Shown here: positions 1 to 7,056 of the stretch, in pieces
Layout of the letters: each line of letters starts with the position of its first letter
Position numbering within the stretch: the first letter of the stretch is position 1
Assembly (NCBI GenBank): GCA_017958935.1
Contig: JAGDBR010000260.1
Location: 1-14,823 of the forward strand
Length of the DNA: 14,823 bases
Origin: Lachnospiraceae bacterium
Lineage (GTDB): Bacteria; Bacillota_A; Clostridia; Lachnospirales; Lachnospiraceae
Direction: 5' to 3'
Notes under the pieces: generated by a model
Told to the model about the DNA's origin: nothing
What the model saw: only the letters and a program-made list of their open reading frames with translations
Databases searched by the model: none
Position numbers and translations under genes: made by a program

Positions 1-419
1 TCGCGGGGAGCGCCTATGAGCGCGGCCGGAAGATGTGCGAGAAACTGAAGGACGAGATCCCGAGGCATCAGTTCGAGATCCCGATCCAGGCGGCGATCGG
101 CGCGAAGATCATCGCGCGGGAGACCGTGAAGGCCGTCCGGAAGGACGTCCTCGCAAAATGCTATGGCGGCGACATCACGCGGAAGAAAAAGCTCCTGGAA
201 AAGCAGAAGGAAGGGAAGAAGCGCATGCGGACGTTCGGCAGCGTCGAGATCCCGCAGTCGGCCTTCATGTCCGTGCTGAAGCTGGACGGAGACCGACGAT
301 GGAAGGACCGCTGGAGATCTACGTCCATATCCCCTTCTGCGCGCGGAAATGCAATTACTGCGACTTTTACTCGTTTCCCGCGGATGAAAAGACGCGGGAA
401 ACTTTTTTTGCCTCGCTGA
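1..419 (+). CDS. lepA: Elongation factor 4 (LepA), C-terminal end, 5' part outside window
   Basis: This is the last part of LepA/EF4, the ribosome-binding translational GTPase that back-translocates stalled ribosomes. Only the C-terminal domain is present. The frame is open from base 3 and holds the family's highly conserved stretch [16 protein letters not shown] followed by [20 protein letters not shown] and [10 protein letters not shown], then [17 protein letters not shown], where LepA proteins normally end within a few residues. Here the frame runs on for 41 more residues, from the CGA codon at 294-296 to TGA at 417-419. The extension is Arg/Ser-rich, matches nothing I recognise and overlaps the start of hemW by 121 bases. 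CGA differs from TGA by one base, so the ancestral end was probably 294-296. Identity as LepA is near certain; the end is in doubt. Confidence 0.95.
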   Translation, partial: AGSAYERGRKMCEKLKDEIPRHQFEIPIQAAIGAKIIARETVKAVRKDVLAKCYGGDITRKKKLLEKQKEGKKRMRTFGSVEIPQSAFMSVLKLDGDRRWKDRWRSTSISPSARGNAITATFTRFPRMKRRGKLFLPR

Positions 420-1420
420 AGGAGGAGATCCTGTCCTCGCCCTGGACAGGACGGTCCGTGTCGAGCGTCTTTTTCGGCGGCGGCACGCCGAGCATCGTGA
501 AGCCGGAGCAGATCCGTGACGTGCTGGAGACGGTCCGTGACGCGTTCCGGATCCTGCCGGACGCGGAGATCACGCTGGAAGCGAATCCCGGGACCGTGAC
601 GAAGGAGAGCCTGCGCGCTTATAAAGACATGGGGATCGGCCGGCTGTCCATGGGCCTCCAGAGCGCGAACGCGCGGACGCTGCGGAAACTCGGGCGGATC
701 CACGATCTCGAGACGTTCGTGTCGTCCTTTGAACTCGCGCGGGCAGCGGGCTTTAGGAACATCAGCGTCGACCTGATGTCGGGGCTTCCGGGCGAAACGC
801 TGCAGGACTTCGAAAACAGCCTGTTTCAGACGCTTTCGCTCAGACCCGAACACATTTCCGTCTACAGCCTGATCGTCGAGGAAAACACGCCGTTTTACGC
901 GTTGTACGGCGAAGGATGCGGGACTCATCGAAGCGAACTGCCGGATGAAGACGCGGACCGCGAAATGACGGCCGCGGCGGTAAGGATCCTGTCCGGGGCC
1001 GGCTACGTCCGCTACGAGATCTCGAACTACGCGCGCCCGGGCTTCGAATCGAAGCATAACACAGGCTACTGGACCGGCGTCCCGTATCTGGGCTTCGGGC
1101 CGTCCGCGGCCTCTTACATCGGCGGGAAGCGCTTCAAGAATCCGCTCAGCCTGAACTGGTGCGGCCTGCCGTACGTCGAGTGCGAGACGCTCTCGAAAGA
1201 AGACAGGATGAGCGAGTTCATGATCCTGGGCCTCCGGATGACGCGGGGCGTTTCCGAAGCGGACTTCGCGGAGCGGTTCGGGGAACCGCTTGACGGCCGG
1301 TACGGCGCGGTCATTGACAAGTACGTGCGGCTCGGCGCGCTTTCCCGAAGCGGCGGCAGGCTCTTCCTGACGCCCTACGGGCTCGACGTGTCGAACGTGA
1401 TCCTGGCGGAGTTCCTGTGA
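299..1420 (+). CDS. hemW: HemW, radical SAM heme chaperone (formerly 'oxygen-independent coproporphyrinogen oxidase-like')
   Basis: A 373-residue cytoplasmic radical SAM protein of normal HemW length. It opens with [21 protein letters not shown], giving the CX3CX2C cluster motif (C14, C18, C21). Next come the GGGTPS loop (60-65), the LEANPGT strand (93-99), a [10 protein letters not shown] segment (158-167) and an HNTGYW motif (253-258), which corresponds to the HNxxYW heme-binding signature of HemW. The residue after CxxC is Asp-Phe rather than the further cysteine of true HemN, which favours the heme chaperone over the oxidase. The start at 299 has GGAG at 288-291 with 7-base spacing; an upstream in-frame extension would sit inside lepA. 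lepA followed by hemW is a common order in Firmicutes. Known family role: heme delivery to respiratory or other hemoproteins. The heme target in this organism is not visible. Confidence 0.93.
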   Translation: MEGPLEIYVHIPFCARKCNYCDFYSFPADEKTRETFFASLKEEILSSPWTGRSVSSVFFGGGTPSIVKPEQIRDVLETVRDAFRILPDAEITLEANPGTVTKESLRAYKDMGIGRLSMGLQSANARTLRKLGRIHDLETFVSSFELARAAGFRNISVDLMSGLPGETLQDFENSLFQTLSLRPEHISVYSLIVEENTPFYALYGEGCGTHRSELPDEDADREMTAAAVRILSGAGYVRYEISNYARPGFESKHNTGYWTGVPYLGFGPSAASYIGGKRFKNPLSLNWCGLPYVECETLSKEDRMSEFMILGLRMTRGVSEADFAERFGEPLDGRYGAVIDKYVRLGALSRSGGRLFLTPYGLDVSNVILAEFL

Positions 1421-1436
1421 GGGCGCCTTGCGGCCG

Positions 1437-1463
1437 TTCACAGTTCCGAAACAGTTTTATGAT
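1437..1463 (+). promoter_or_regulatory. Candidate sigma-A promoter for the zinc-ribbon/J-domain gene pair
   Basis: TTCACA at 1437-1442 matches the -35 consensus at five of six positions and TATGAT at 1458-1463 matches the -10 at five of six. The spacer is only 15 bases, shorter than the preferred 17, so strength is uncertain. It lies in the 72-base gap after hemW, and no convincing terminator precedes it, so read-through from lepA-hemW is also possible. Confidence 0.4.
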
Positions 1464-1492
1464 AGGATGTCTCCGAATCGGAGGTAAACGCA

Positions 1493-1918
1493 ATGAAGGC
1501 TTTTCTGCAGAAAGCGGCATACAGGCTGCAGCAGTGGATGCAGGGGCGGTACGGCCGGGATGAGCTCTCGATCTTCCTGGCGGTCGTTTCCGTGCTGTTA
1601 ATGCTGCTCGGGGTCCTGATCCGGCCGCTGTGGTTCCTCGCGATCCTGGCCTGGCTCATCCTAATCTGGTCGACGTTCCGCATGTTCTCGAAGAACCTGC
1701 CGGCGCGTGCGAAGGAGCGGAGCCGGTACATGGAGGTCCGGGGGAAGCTGGTCCGGAAATACACTTATCTGAAGAACCGCTGGAAAGACCGGAAGGAATA
1801 CAATTATTACACCTGCCCGAAGTGCAGGGCGCACGTCAGGATCCGCAAGCCGTCGAAGGGCAAGACGATCCTCGTCACGTGCCCGAAATGCGGCGAAGCG
1901 TTCCGGAAGAAGACGTAA
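1493..1918 (+). CDS. Small membrane protein with C-terminal zinc ribbon
   Basis: A 141-residue protein without an assigned function. A basic N-terminal segment (1-23) is followed by two hydrophobic helices (about 25-43 and 46-63) that form a hairpin in the membrane. A strongly basic cytosolic stretch (about 70-102) comes next, and then a four-cysteine zinc ribbon: CPKC at 108-111 and CPKC at 130-133, 18 residues apart. The ribbon ends almost at the C-terminus. An excellent SD, GGAGGT at 1480-1485, sits 7 bases before the ATG. The J-domain gene begins 18 bases after the stop, so the two are almost certainly co-transcribed. The pairing suggests that the ribbon protein and the membrane J-protein act together at the membrane, but that is inference. 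Such ribbons bind RNA, DNA or protein; nothing in the sequence decides which. Confidence 0.88.
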   Translation: MKAFLQKAAYRLQQWMQGRYGRDELSIFLAVVSVLLMLLGVLIRPLWFLAILAWLILIWSTFRMFSKNLPARAKERSRYMEVRGKLVRKYTYLKNRWKDRKEYNYYTCPKCRAHVRIRKPSKGKTILVTCPKCGEAFRKKT

Positions 1919-1936
1919 GACGCAAGGAGAAATACG

Positions 1937-2764
1937 ATGATCGATCCCTACAAGGTGCTCGGAGTCTCTCCGGACGCCTCCGCGGAGGAAATCAAAAAAG
2001 CATATCACAGAAAGGCGAAGCAGTACCATCCGGACCTGAATCCGGACGATCCCGAAGCCGCGCGGAAGATGAACGAGGTCAACGAAGCCTACGATCTTCT
2101 GCAGAATCCGGCCGAATACCGGCGGAAGGCGGCGCAGGAGCAGATGCGGCAGAATTACCGGAATGCCGGGAACGGCGCCTGGCAGCGCGACGGCTTCGGC
2201 AATTATTACCGCCAGGGCGCCTACTACGACAGCGGCAGCAACTACCGCCAGTCCTCGTACGGACAGAACGGCAGCGGCTACCGGCAGTCGGGCGGGTATT
2301 ACGGGTACGGCTTCGGCTTTGAAGACCTGTTCCGCTCCCAGGGCTACGGCAGCGTGCCGTTCGCGAAGGCCGGCGATCCGGTGGACCTGCAGCAGGCGAT
2401 CGGCGCCGTGAACCGCGGGAATTACGCGGAAACGTTCCGCATCCTCGATGCGATGCCCGGGAGCCTGAGAAACGACCGTTACTATTACGTGTACGGCTAC
2501 ACGTACAAGATGACGGGCGCGTATCAGGAAGCGAAGGACATGGTCCTGCAGGCGCTCCGCATCAAACCGGACGATCCGGTGTACCGGTCGCTTTTGACGG
2601 AGATCGCGTACAGGATGCAGGGGACGCAGGGACATACGACGTCCCGGAGCACGAGCCTCGTGACCGGCGTCGGCCTGTTCGGCAAGATCATTTTCGGGAT
2701 CATCGCGCTGCGGTTCTTCCTGCGGCTCCTGGGGCTGCTGTTCGGCGGCTTCTGGTTCTTCTGA
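1937..2764 (+). CDS. J-domain protein with low-complexity linker, TPR-like region and C-terminal membrane anchor
   Basis: A 275-residue DnaJ-class (type III) co-chaperone. The J domain covers about 1-66: [21 protein letters not shown], then the essential HPD tripeptide at 31-33, which stimulates DnaK ATPase, then the NEAYDLL helix. Residues about 74-140 are low in complexity and rich in Tyr, Gly, Ser, Gln and Asn. Residues about 150-215 contain two helix pairs of TPR appearance ([10 protein letters not shown], then [21 protein letters not shown]). A very hydrophobic segment (about 245-272) at the extreme C-terminus should anchor it in the membrane. There is no Gly/Phe region, no CXXCXGXG zinc finger and no canonical DnaJ C-terminal domain, so this is not the housekeeping DnaJ. 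SD AAGGAG at 1924-1929 with 7-base spacing supports the start. It sits 18 bases after the zinc-ribbon gene. Likely role: recruiting DnaK to the inner face of the membrane. The substrate is unknown. Confidence 0.9.
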   Translation: MIDPYKVLGVSPDASAEEIKKAYHRKAKQYHPDLNPDDPEAARKMNEVNEAYDLLQNPAEYRRKAAQEQMRQNYRNAGNGAWQRDGFGNYYRQGAYYDSGSNYRQSSYGQNGSGYRQSGGYYGYGFGFEDLFRSQGYGSVPFAKAGDPVDLQQAIGAVNRGNYAETFRILDAMPGSLRNDRYYYVYGYTYKMTGAYQEAKDMVLQALRIKPDDPVYRSLLTEIAYRMQGTQGHTTSRSTSLVTGVGLFGKIIFGIIALRFFLRLLGLLFGGFWFF

Positions 2765-2838
2765 ACATCCGTGCCGCGCACATGCGGCGTATTCATCATC
2801 TGAGCATCCGTGCCGCGCACATGCGGCGCATTCATCAA
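2761..2838 (+). repeat. Two tandem 39-bp repeats, each with a short hairpin
   Basis: Bases 2761-2799 and 2800-2838 are direct repeats that differ at three of 39 positions. Each begins with CTGA; in the first copy this includes the stop codon of the J-domain gene. Each contains the inverted repeat GCCGC ... GCGGC with a 6-base loop (2773-2777 with 2784-2788, and the equivalent in copy two). There is no U-tract, so these are not standard terminators. They may be a local duplication, transcript-stabilising 3' hairpins or members of a dispersed intergenic repeat. Confidence 0.85.
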
Positions 2839-2845
2839 GACATCA

Positions 2846-2875
2846 AAGCCCCGGCCCGTTCAGGGACCGGGGCTT
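2846..2875 (+). other. Strong RNA hairpin immediately upstream of the DUF4236 gene
   Basis: AAGCCCCGG (2846-2854) pairs perfectly with CCGGGGCTT (2867-2875). The stem continues inward as CCC/GGG with one bulged A (2866) and a GTTCA loop. The 3' flank is TATAGG rather than a run of T, so it lacks the U-tract of an intrinsic terminator. The SD of the next gene begins only 3 bases later. It may be a degenerate terminator for the J-domain gene or a 5'-leader structure that affects ribosome access. Confidence 0.7.
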
Positions 2876-2888
2876 ATAGGAGAAAGAC

Positions 2889-4148
2889 ATGGGCATTCGT
2901 TTTTCGAAATCCATCAAGCTGGGCAATTACCTGCGCCTCAACCTGTCGAAGAGCGGCGTGAGCGCGACGGTCGGCAAGAAGGGCGCGACCGTGAACCTGT
3001 CGAAGCGCGGCACGTACCTGAACCTGAGCCCGTCCGCGGTCGGCATCAAGGGAACGGGCCTTTCGTACCGGCAGAAGATCTCGCAGAATACGATCGGCAG
3101 TCTGTTCGGCGCGAAGGCCGGGCAGGAGAAGGCGGAAAAAGCGCAGGAAGCCCTCCCGCAGGGCGGTTCGCAGCAGGCGCCTTCCGCGGAAGATGCGCGG
3201 GATTTCGGGCCGTATGCCGGCCTCGTGCAGAAGCCGAACCAGACGTCGCCCGCGGGAAACAAGGCGCCCGGGAGCGCCGGAGAAGCCGCCGGGAGCGAAC
3301 CGGCCGCAGCCGTTTCGGTGCAGGACGTGCTCGATGCGTATGAGCAGAACATGGAAGCGCGCGTCCGGATCCACCGGTACGCGGATCCCGTGCTGGACCG
3401 GGAAACCTTCGACGCCCTGATCGAAGCCGAAGCGTCGGAAGCCGGGAAGGAGCTGTACGCCCTGTGCCTTGCGCGTGACGAAGACGCGATCGAGAACTTC
3501 CTGTCGGCGTTCATGAACAATCTGGACCTGCCGTACGACGTGCGGGTCAGCTACGAGCTGGAGGACGACGTCCTGTACGCGGACCTGGACCTGCCGGAGA
3601 TCGAAGACCTCGGCACCGATTACCCGGCCGTCGCGAAGGGCCGGATCGTGAACAAAAAGAAGACCGCGGCGGCGCTGCGCGAAGAGTACGCGCAGACCGT
3701 CTTCAGCCTCGGCGTATTCTTAAGCGCAAGCTTCTTCAACGCGTCGCCGACGATCGAGAGCATCGTGCTGTCGGGCTTTACGACGGTCCGGAACGCGGAC
3801 GGCGATCCTGTCGACAAGTACCTGTACTCCGTGAAGTTCACGCGCAAGCGGTTCGAGGAGACGGACATTGCGGCGATCGACGATCTGAAGGCCTTTTACC
3901 TGTCGTTCGAGAACCGGGTCAATCTGTCCGCCTCGAACACGTTCAAGGCCGTGAAGCCCTACGGACGGCCGCAGGAGACGGCCGTGGCGGAAGACGACGC
4001 GGCGTTCGAAGACGCCCTGCTTGCCCTGGCCGGCCTCGGCTTCCCGCAGAAGAGCGTGCGCGCGATCGCGCCGGCCCTGAAGGAAAAGGCGTGCGGGAGC
4101 ACGTCGGAATACGTCCGGGAAGGGCTGAAGCTATTGACCGCAGAATAA
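2889..4148 (+). CDS. DUF4236 domain protein with RuvA domain III-like C-terminus
   Basis: A 419-residue protein of unknown function. Residues 1-60 are a clear DUF4236 module: MGIRFSKSIKLG, then RLNLSKSGVSATVG, a short beta-rich repeat pattern (KGATVNLSKRGTYLNLS) and GIKGTGLSYR. A disordered Ala/Gly/Pro/Gln-rich linker follows (about 75-145), then a mixed helical/strand domain (146-360) that I do not recognise. The last 49 residues (371-419) read like the UBA-like third domain of RuvA: FEDALLALAGLGF, a helix with AIAPALKEK, then SEYVREGLKLL. No signal peptide or membrane helix is seen, so it is probably cytosolic. SD AGGAGA at 2878-2883 lies 5 bases before the ATG. DUF4236 proteins are scattered in bacteria and phages and no biochemical role is established to my knowledge. 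The gene converges on the PBP gene. Confidence 0.85.
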   Translation: MGIRFSKSIKLGNYLRLNLSKSGVSATVGKKGATVNLSKRGTYLNLSPSAVGIKGTGLSYRQKISQNTIGSLFGAKAGQEKAEKAQEALPQGGSQQAPSAEDARDFGPYAGLVQKPNQTSPAGNKAPGSAGEAAGSEPAAAVSVQDVLDAYEQNMEARVRIHRYADPVLDRETFDALIEAEASEAGKELYALCLARDEDAIENFLSAFMNNLDLPYDVRVSYELEDDVLYADLDLPEIEDLGTDYPAVAKGRIVNKKKTAAALREEYAQTVFSLGVFLSASFFNASPTIESIVLSGFTTVRNADGDPVDKYLYSVKFTRKRFEETDIAAIDDLKAFYLSFENRVNLSASNTFKAVKPYGRPQETAVAEDDAAFEDALLALAGLGFPQKSVRAIAPALKEKACGSTSEYVREGLKLLTAE

Positions 4149-4161
4149 GTCCGGCGATACG

Positions 4162-4200
4162 AAAGAGCCCCCGCGGCAGTGCCGCGGGGGCTCTTTTTTT
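4162..4200 (+). terminator. Intrinsic terminator after the DUF4236 gene, possibly bidirectional
   Basis: A perfect 16-bp GC-rich stem (4162-4177 with 4181-4196) with a three-base loop AGT is followed by an uninterrupted T-run through 4200. It begins 13 bases after the DUF4236 stop and lies between two convergent genes. On the minus strand the stem is the same but only TTTC follows, so termination of the PBP transcript there would be weaker. Confidence 0.95.
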
Positions 4201-4209
4201 CGTTCATGT

Positions 4210-6951
4210 TCAGTTGCCGATGATGATCACGTCTTCGCTGCCGGAAGGCGCTTCGGTCTCGCCTTCGCCGGAAGTCTCGTTCTCGCCGGCCGGCGCTTCC
4301 GATTCGCCCTCGCTTCCTTCTTCGCCGCTTTCGTCAGGCAGGGTCTCCTCGGGCTCCGGCCCCCCGGCGTGCCGGTCGCAGCTGGATTCGGCAAGCTCCT
4401 GCGGGATCACGTAATCCGTGTCGACGGTCTGCGAGCCGTCATTGTCGGCCGCGTCGATCTGCAGGTAGGTACGGCTGATCACGTAGCGCTCCGGACAGTT
4501 CTCGGTCGCAAGCTTGTTGCTGATCAGGCAGACCTGGTAGCTCGAATGGCGGTTGCAGTACTCGGTCGGCTCGGTGCCGGGCGCGAAGAATTCTTCGTAG
4601 ACGTGGCAGTTCGCGTCATGCGAGCGGTCGCAGATGCCGGCCTTCGCCAGCAATCCGGACTTCGAGCAGATCCGGACCTTCGTCAGGCCGGAATAGTCGA
4701 ACTGCTTCGGCTCCAGGCCTTCGTGCATGCGGGCCATGATCTTCTGCCAGATCAACTTGTGGTAGCCGGGGCTCGTGCCGAAGGATTTCGCGGAATCGTA
4801 GCCGGACCAGATGCCCGCCGCGTAGTAGGGCGAGTAGCCGATGAACCAGATGTCGTTCGCGTCGTTCGTCGTGCCGGATTTGCCCGCGATGCCGAAACCC
4901 TCGACGCGGCATTCCGCGGAGGTCATGCCGACACCGTTCTTCGGGAAGGGCTGCCACCAGTTGTCCGAATCGATCGAGGACTCCATCGCGGTGGTCAGAA
5001 GCTTCGCGGTGGACGCCTTGAGGACCGTCTTCGTCTCGGGCGTGTTCGACAGGATGATGCTGCCGTCCGCGTCGGTGACGCGCGTCCAGAAGACCGGGGT
5101 CGTGTAGACGCCGTCGTTCGCGATCGCCGAATAGGCCGCCGTCATTTCAATGTTCTTCACGCCGTAGGTCAGGCCGCCGAGCGCCATCAACTCGTTCTCG
5201 TCCTCAGGCACCAGCGTCGAGATGCCGAAGGCCTTCGCGTAGTCGAAGCCGGTCTCGACCGAGACGGTATTGTTCGAAAGCTTCACGGCCAGTCCGTTCA
5301 TCGAAGCCATGACGCCCTGGCGGAGATTCGCGTAGCCGAAGGAAATGTTCCCCCACCAGTTCGAGATCTTGCGGCCGTTCACGTAGACGGGGCTGTCGTA
5401 GACCGTCGTCGCGAGCGTCGCGCCGGAAGAATCGAGCGCGGGCGCATAGGCGGAAAGGATCTTGAACGAGGAGCCGGGCTGCCGGGCCGCGTCGGTCGCG
5501 CGGTTGTAGGACAGGGAGCCGATCTCGTTCTTGTCGCCGCGGCCGCCGGTGACGGCCTTGACGTAGCCCGTCTTCGGGTCCATGACGACGACGGAGGTCT
5601 GGGGCTGGAGCGTAGCCGTCGCGCTTTCCGTGACGACCGTCGCGTTCAGCAGCGTCAGCAGATATTCGCGGTATTCGTCGACCGCGGCCTGCAGCGCTTC
5701 CTTCGATTCGAAGTTCAGCGAAAAGCGCGGCTGGTTCTTCGTCTCGCGGAAATACGCCAGCAGGTTCGATTCGTCAAAGTAATAGACGTCGCCGTTCCTG
5801 AGGCTCACGGAGAGCCGGTAGGAAAGCGCGTATTCCAGGAATTCCTCGCGGCCGGAGGAGGAGACGGCAATGTAGTTCTGCGGGTCGTTGACCTCCTCGT
5901 CGACGATCTTCTGGATCGCCGGATCCTGCGTCGTGTAAATGCGCAGGCCGCCGGAATAGAGCAGGTTATAGGCCTGCGTGTCGGTGTAGCCGAGCTCGGT
6001 CTGCAGCCGGTCCAGGACGTCCTCGAAGACGACGTCCGTGAAATACGAGAAGGCGTGCTGGCCCGTGTAGGTCTCCTGATACGCCTGGATGCTCTTGTAC
6101 ACGTCCTCGCCGCTCGCGTCGTCGTACGCTTCCTGCGTGATCATGCCGTCGCGCAGCATGTAGGACAGGATGATCAGGCGCCGCCGCTGGTTGTTCTCGG
6201 GATACTTGATCGGGTTGTAGCGGGTGGGGCTGGACGTCGTCGCCGCGAGCACCGTGGACTCCGCCAGGTTCAGGTCGGAGACGTCCTTGCCGAAATAGCG
6301 GCGCGCCGCGACCTGGACGCCGAGCGAATTGGCGCCGAGGTTGATCGTGTTCAGGTAGTAGGTGACGATCGTCTTTTTGTCGAGCTCCCGCTCGGCCTTC
6401 AGCGCCAGGTACTGCTCCTGGAATTTCCGCTCGATCCGGTCGCCGAAGTTCGTCTCCATGCCGCCGTTGAAGATGTTGTTCTTGATGAGCTGCTGGGTCA
6501 GGGTCGACGCGCCTTCGGAGAACCGGCCCTTCGTCAGGCCGCTGATGAGCGCGCGGATGATGCCCTTCACGTCGACGCCGTCGTGCGAGAAGAAGCGCGC
6601 GTCCTCGATCACGACGAACGCGTTGATCAGGTCCTGCGGCAGATCCTCGTACGCAACGTTCACGCGGTTCGAGCCCGACTGCACCAGCTCCTGCATGACG
6701 GACCCGTCGGAGGCGTAGATGATCGACTTCGCGGCGTGCGGGCTGATCGAATCAATGTCGTCGAGGGACGGCGCGTTCGAGATGATCTCCCGGAACGCCC
6801 CGATGCCGATGCTCGCGAAGATCAGCACCCCGCCGATGATGACGGCCATCGCCGTCGTGACGAGGAACATCTTGAAGCGGTTCTTCTGCCGTGCGTCCGG
6901 TCCGGTAATGTATTCGATTTTCGAGTCGACTTGCTTTTTACCGTAATTCAT
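4210..6951 (-). CDS. Class A penicillin-binding protein 1A family (bifunctional glycosyltransferase/transpeptidase)
   Basis: A 913-residue bifunctional peptidoglycan synthase anchored in the membrane with its enzymatic part outside. The cytosolic N-terminus (1-27) precedes one helix (about 28-52). The GT51 domain (about 75-255) shows the catalytic motif IEDARFFSHDGVD (Glu116), GASTLTQQLIKN (148-159) and RKFQEQYLALKAE. The transpeptidase domain (about 450-745) has the SxxK motif in PGSSFK (Ser494, Lys497), SMN at 550-552 and KSGTT at 691-695, so both activities look intact. A Cys-containing C-terminal region (about 755-860) and an acidic Glu/Ser/Gly-rich tail (866-907) follow. The start at 6951 has only a weak SD, but the promoter at 7028-7056 and the position of the membrane helix exclude the open frame continuing upstream to 7122. 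It is transcribed divergently from the DUF4349 lipoprotein gene. Confidence 0.95.
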   Translation of the reverse strand: MNYGKKQVDSKIEYITGPDARQKNRFKMFLVTTAMAVIIGGVLIFASIGIGAFREIISNAPSLDDIDSISPHAAKSIIYASDGSVMQELVQSGSNRVNVAYEDLPQDLINAFVVIEDARFFSHDGVDVKGIIRALISGLTKGRFSEGASTLTQQLIKNNIFNGGMETNFGDRIERKFQEQYLALKAERELDKKTIVTYYLNTINLGANSLGVQVAARRYFGKDVSDLNLAESTVLAATTSSPTRYNPIKYPENNQRRRLIILSYMLRDGMITQEAYDDASGEDVYKSIQAYQETYTGQHAFSYFTDVVFEDVLDRLQTELGYTDTQAYNLLYSGGLRIYTTQDPAIQKIVDEEVNDPQNYIAVSSSGREEFLEYALSYRLSVSLRNGDVYYFDESNLLAYFRETKNQPRFSLNFESKEALQAAVDEYREYLLTLLNATVVTESATATLQPQTSVVVMDPKTGYVKAVTGGRGDKNEIGSLSYNRATDAARQPGSSFKILSAYAPALDSSGATLATTVYDSPVYVNGRKISNWWGNISFGYANLRQGVMASMNGLAVKLSNNTVSVETGFDYAKAFGISTLVPEDENELMALGGLTYGVKNIEMTAAYSAIANDGVYTTPVFWTRVTDADGSIILSNTPETKTVLKASTAKLLTTAMESSIDSDNWWQPFPKNGVGMTSAECRVEGFGIAGKSGTTNDANDIWFIGYSPYYAAGIWSGYDSAKSFGTSPGYHKLIWQKIMARMHEGLEPKQFDYSGLTKVRICSKSGLLAKAGICDRSHDANCHVYEEFFAPGTEPTEYCNRHSSYQVCLISNKLATENCPERYVISRTYLQIDAADNDGSQTVDTDYVIPQELAESSCDRHAGGPEPEETLPDESGEEGSEGESEAPAGENETSGEGETEAPSGSEDVIIIGN

Positions 6952-6989
6952 GAGCCTGCAGCGCGGCCGTGCCGCGTAAAACACGAAAC

Positions 6990-7013
6990 AGAGGCAAAAC
7001 GTTTCCTGCCTCT
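6990..7013 (-). other. Hairpin in the PBP gene 5' leader
   Basis: AGAGGCA (6990-6996) pairs with TGCCTCT (7007-7013) around a loop that itself contains the palindrome AAACGTTT. It falls in the roughly 70-base leader between the predicted transcription start (near 7021) and the ATG at 6951. A second short stem, CGCGG/CCGCG, lies nearer the start codon (6962-6976). No known riboswitch is recognised. Confidence 0.5.
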
Positions 7014-7027
7014 TATAAACAGAAAGG

Positions 7028-7056
7028 ATCATAGCACAAAACGGCCGGGATGTCCA
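7028..7056 (-). promoter_or_regulatory. Sigma-A-type promoter of the PBP gene
   Basis: Read on the minus strand, TGGACA (7051-7056) and TATGAT (7028-7033) each match consensus at five of six positions and are separated by exactly 17 bases. The bases TGC just before the -10 give an extended -10 element. Transcription should begin near 7021, about 70 bases before the ATG at 6951. This is the best-formed promoter in the window. Confidence 0.8.

Noticed and set aside
161..1441. Long minus-strand open frame opposite hemW
   Set aside because: It is Arg/Ala/Val-rich with no recognisable motif, lies opposite a clearly conserved gene and is expected as a shadow in GC-rich DNA.
1421..1492. Terminator or CIRCE element after hemW
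   Set aside because: No stem with a T-run and no TTAGCACTC-type inverted repeat was found; only a modest promoter candidate.
2761..2838. Repeat pair as a CRISPR remnant
   Set aside because: Only two directly abutting copies exist, with no spacers, leader or cas genes.
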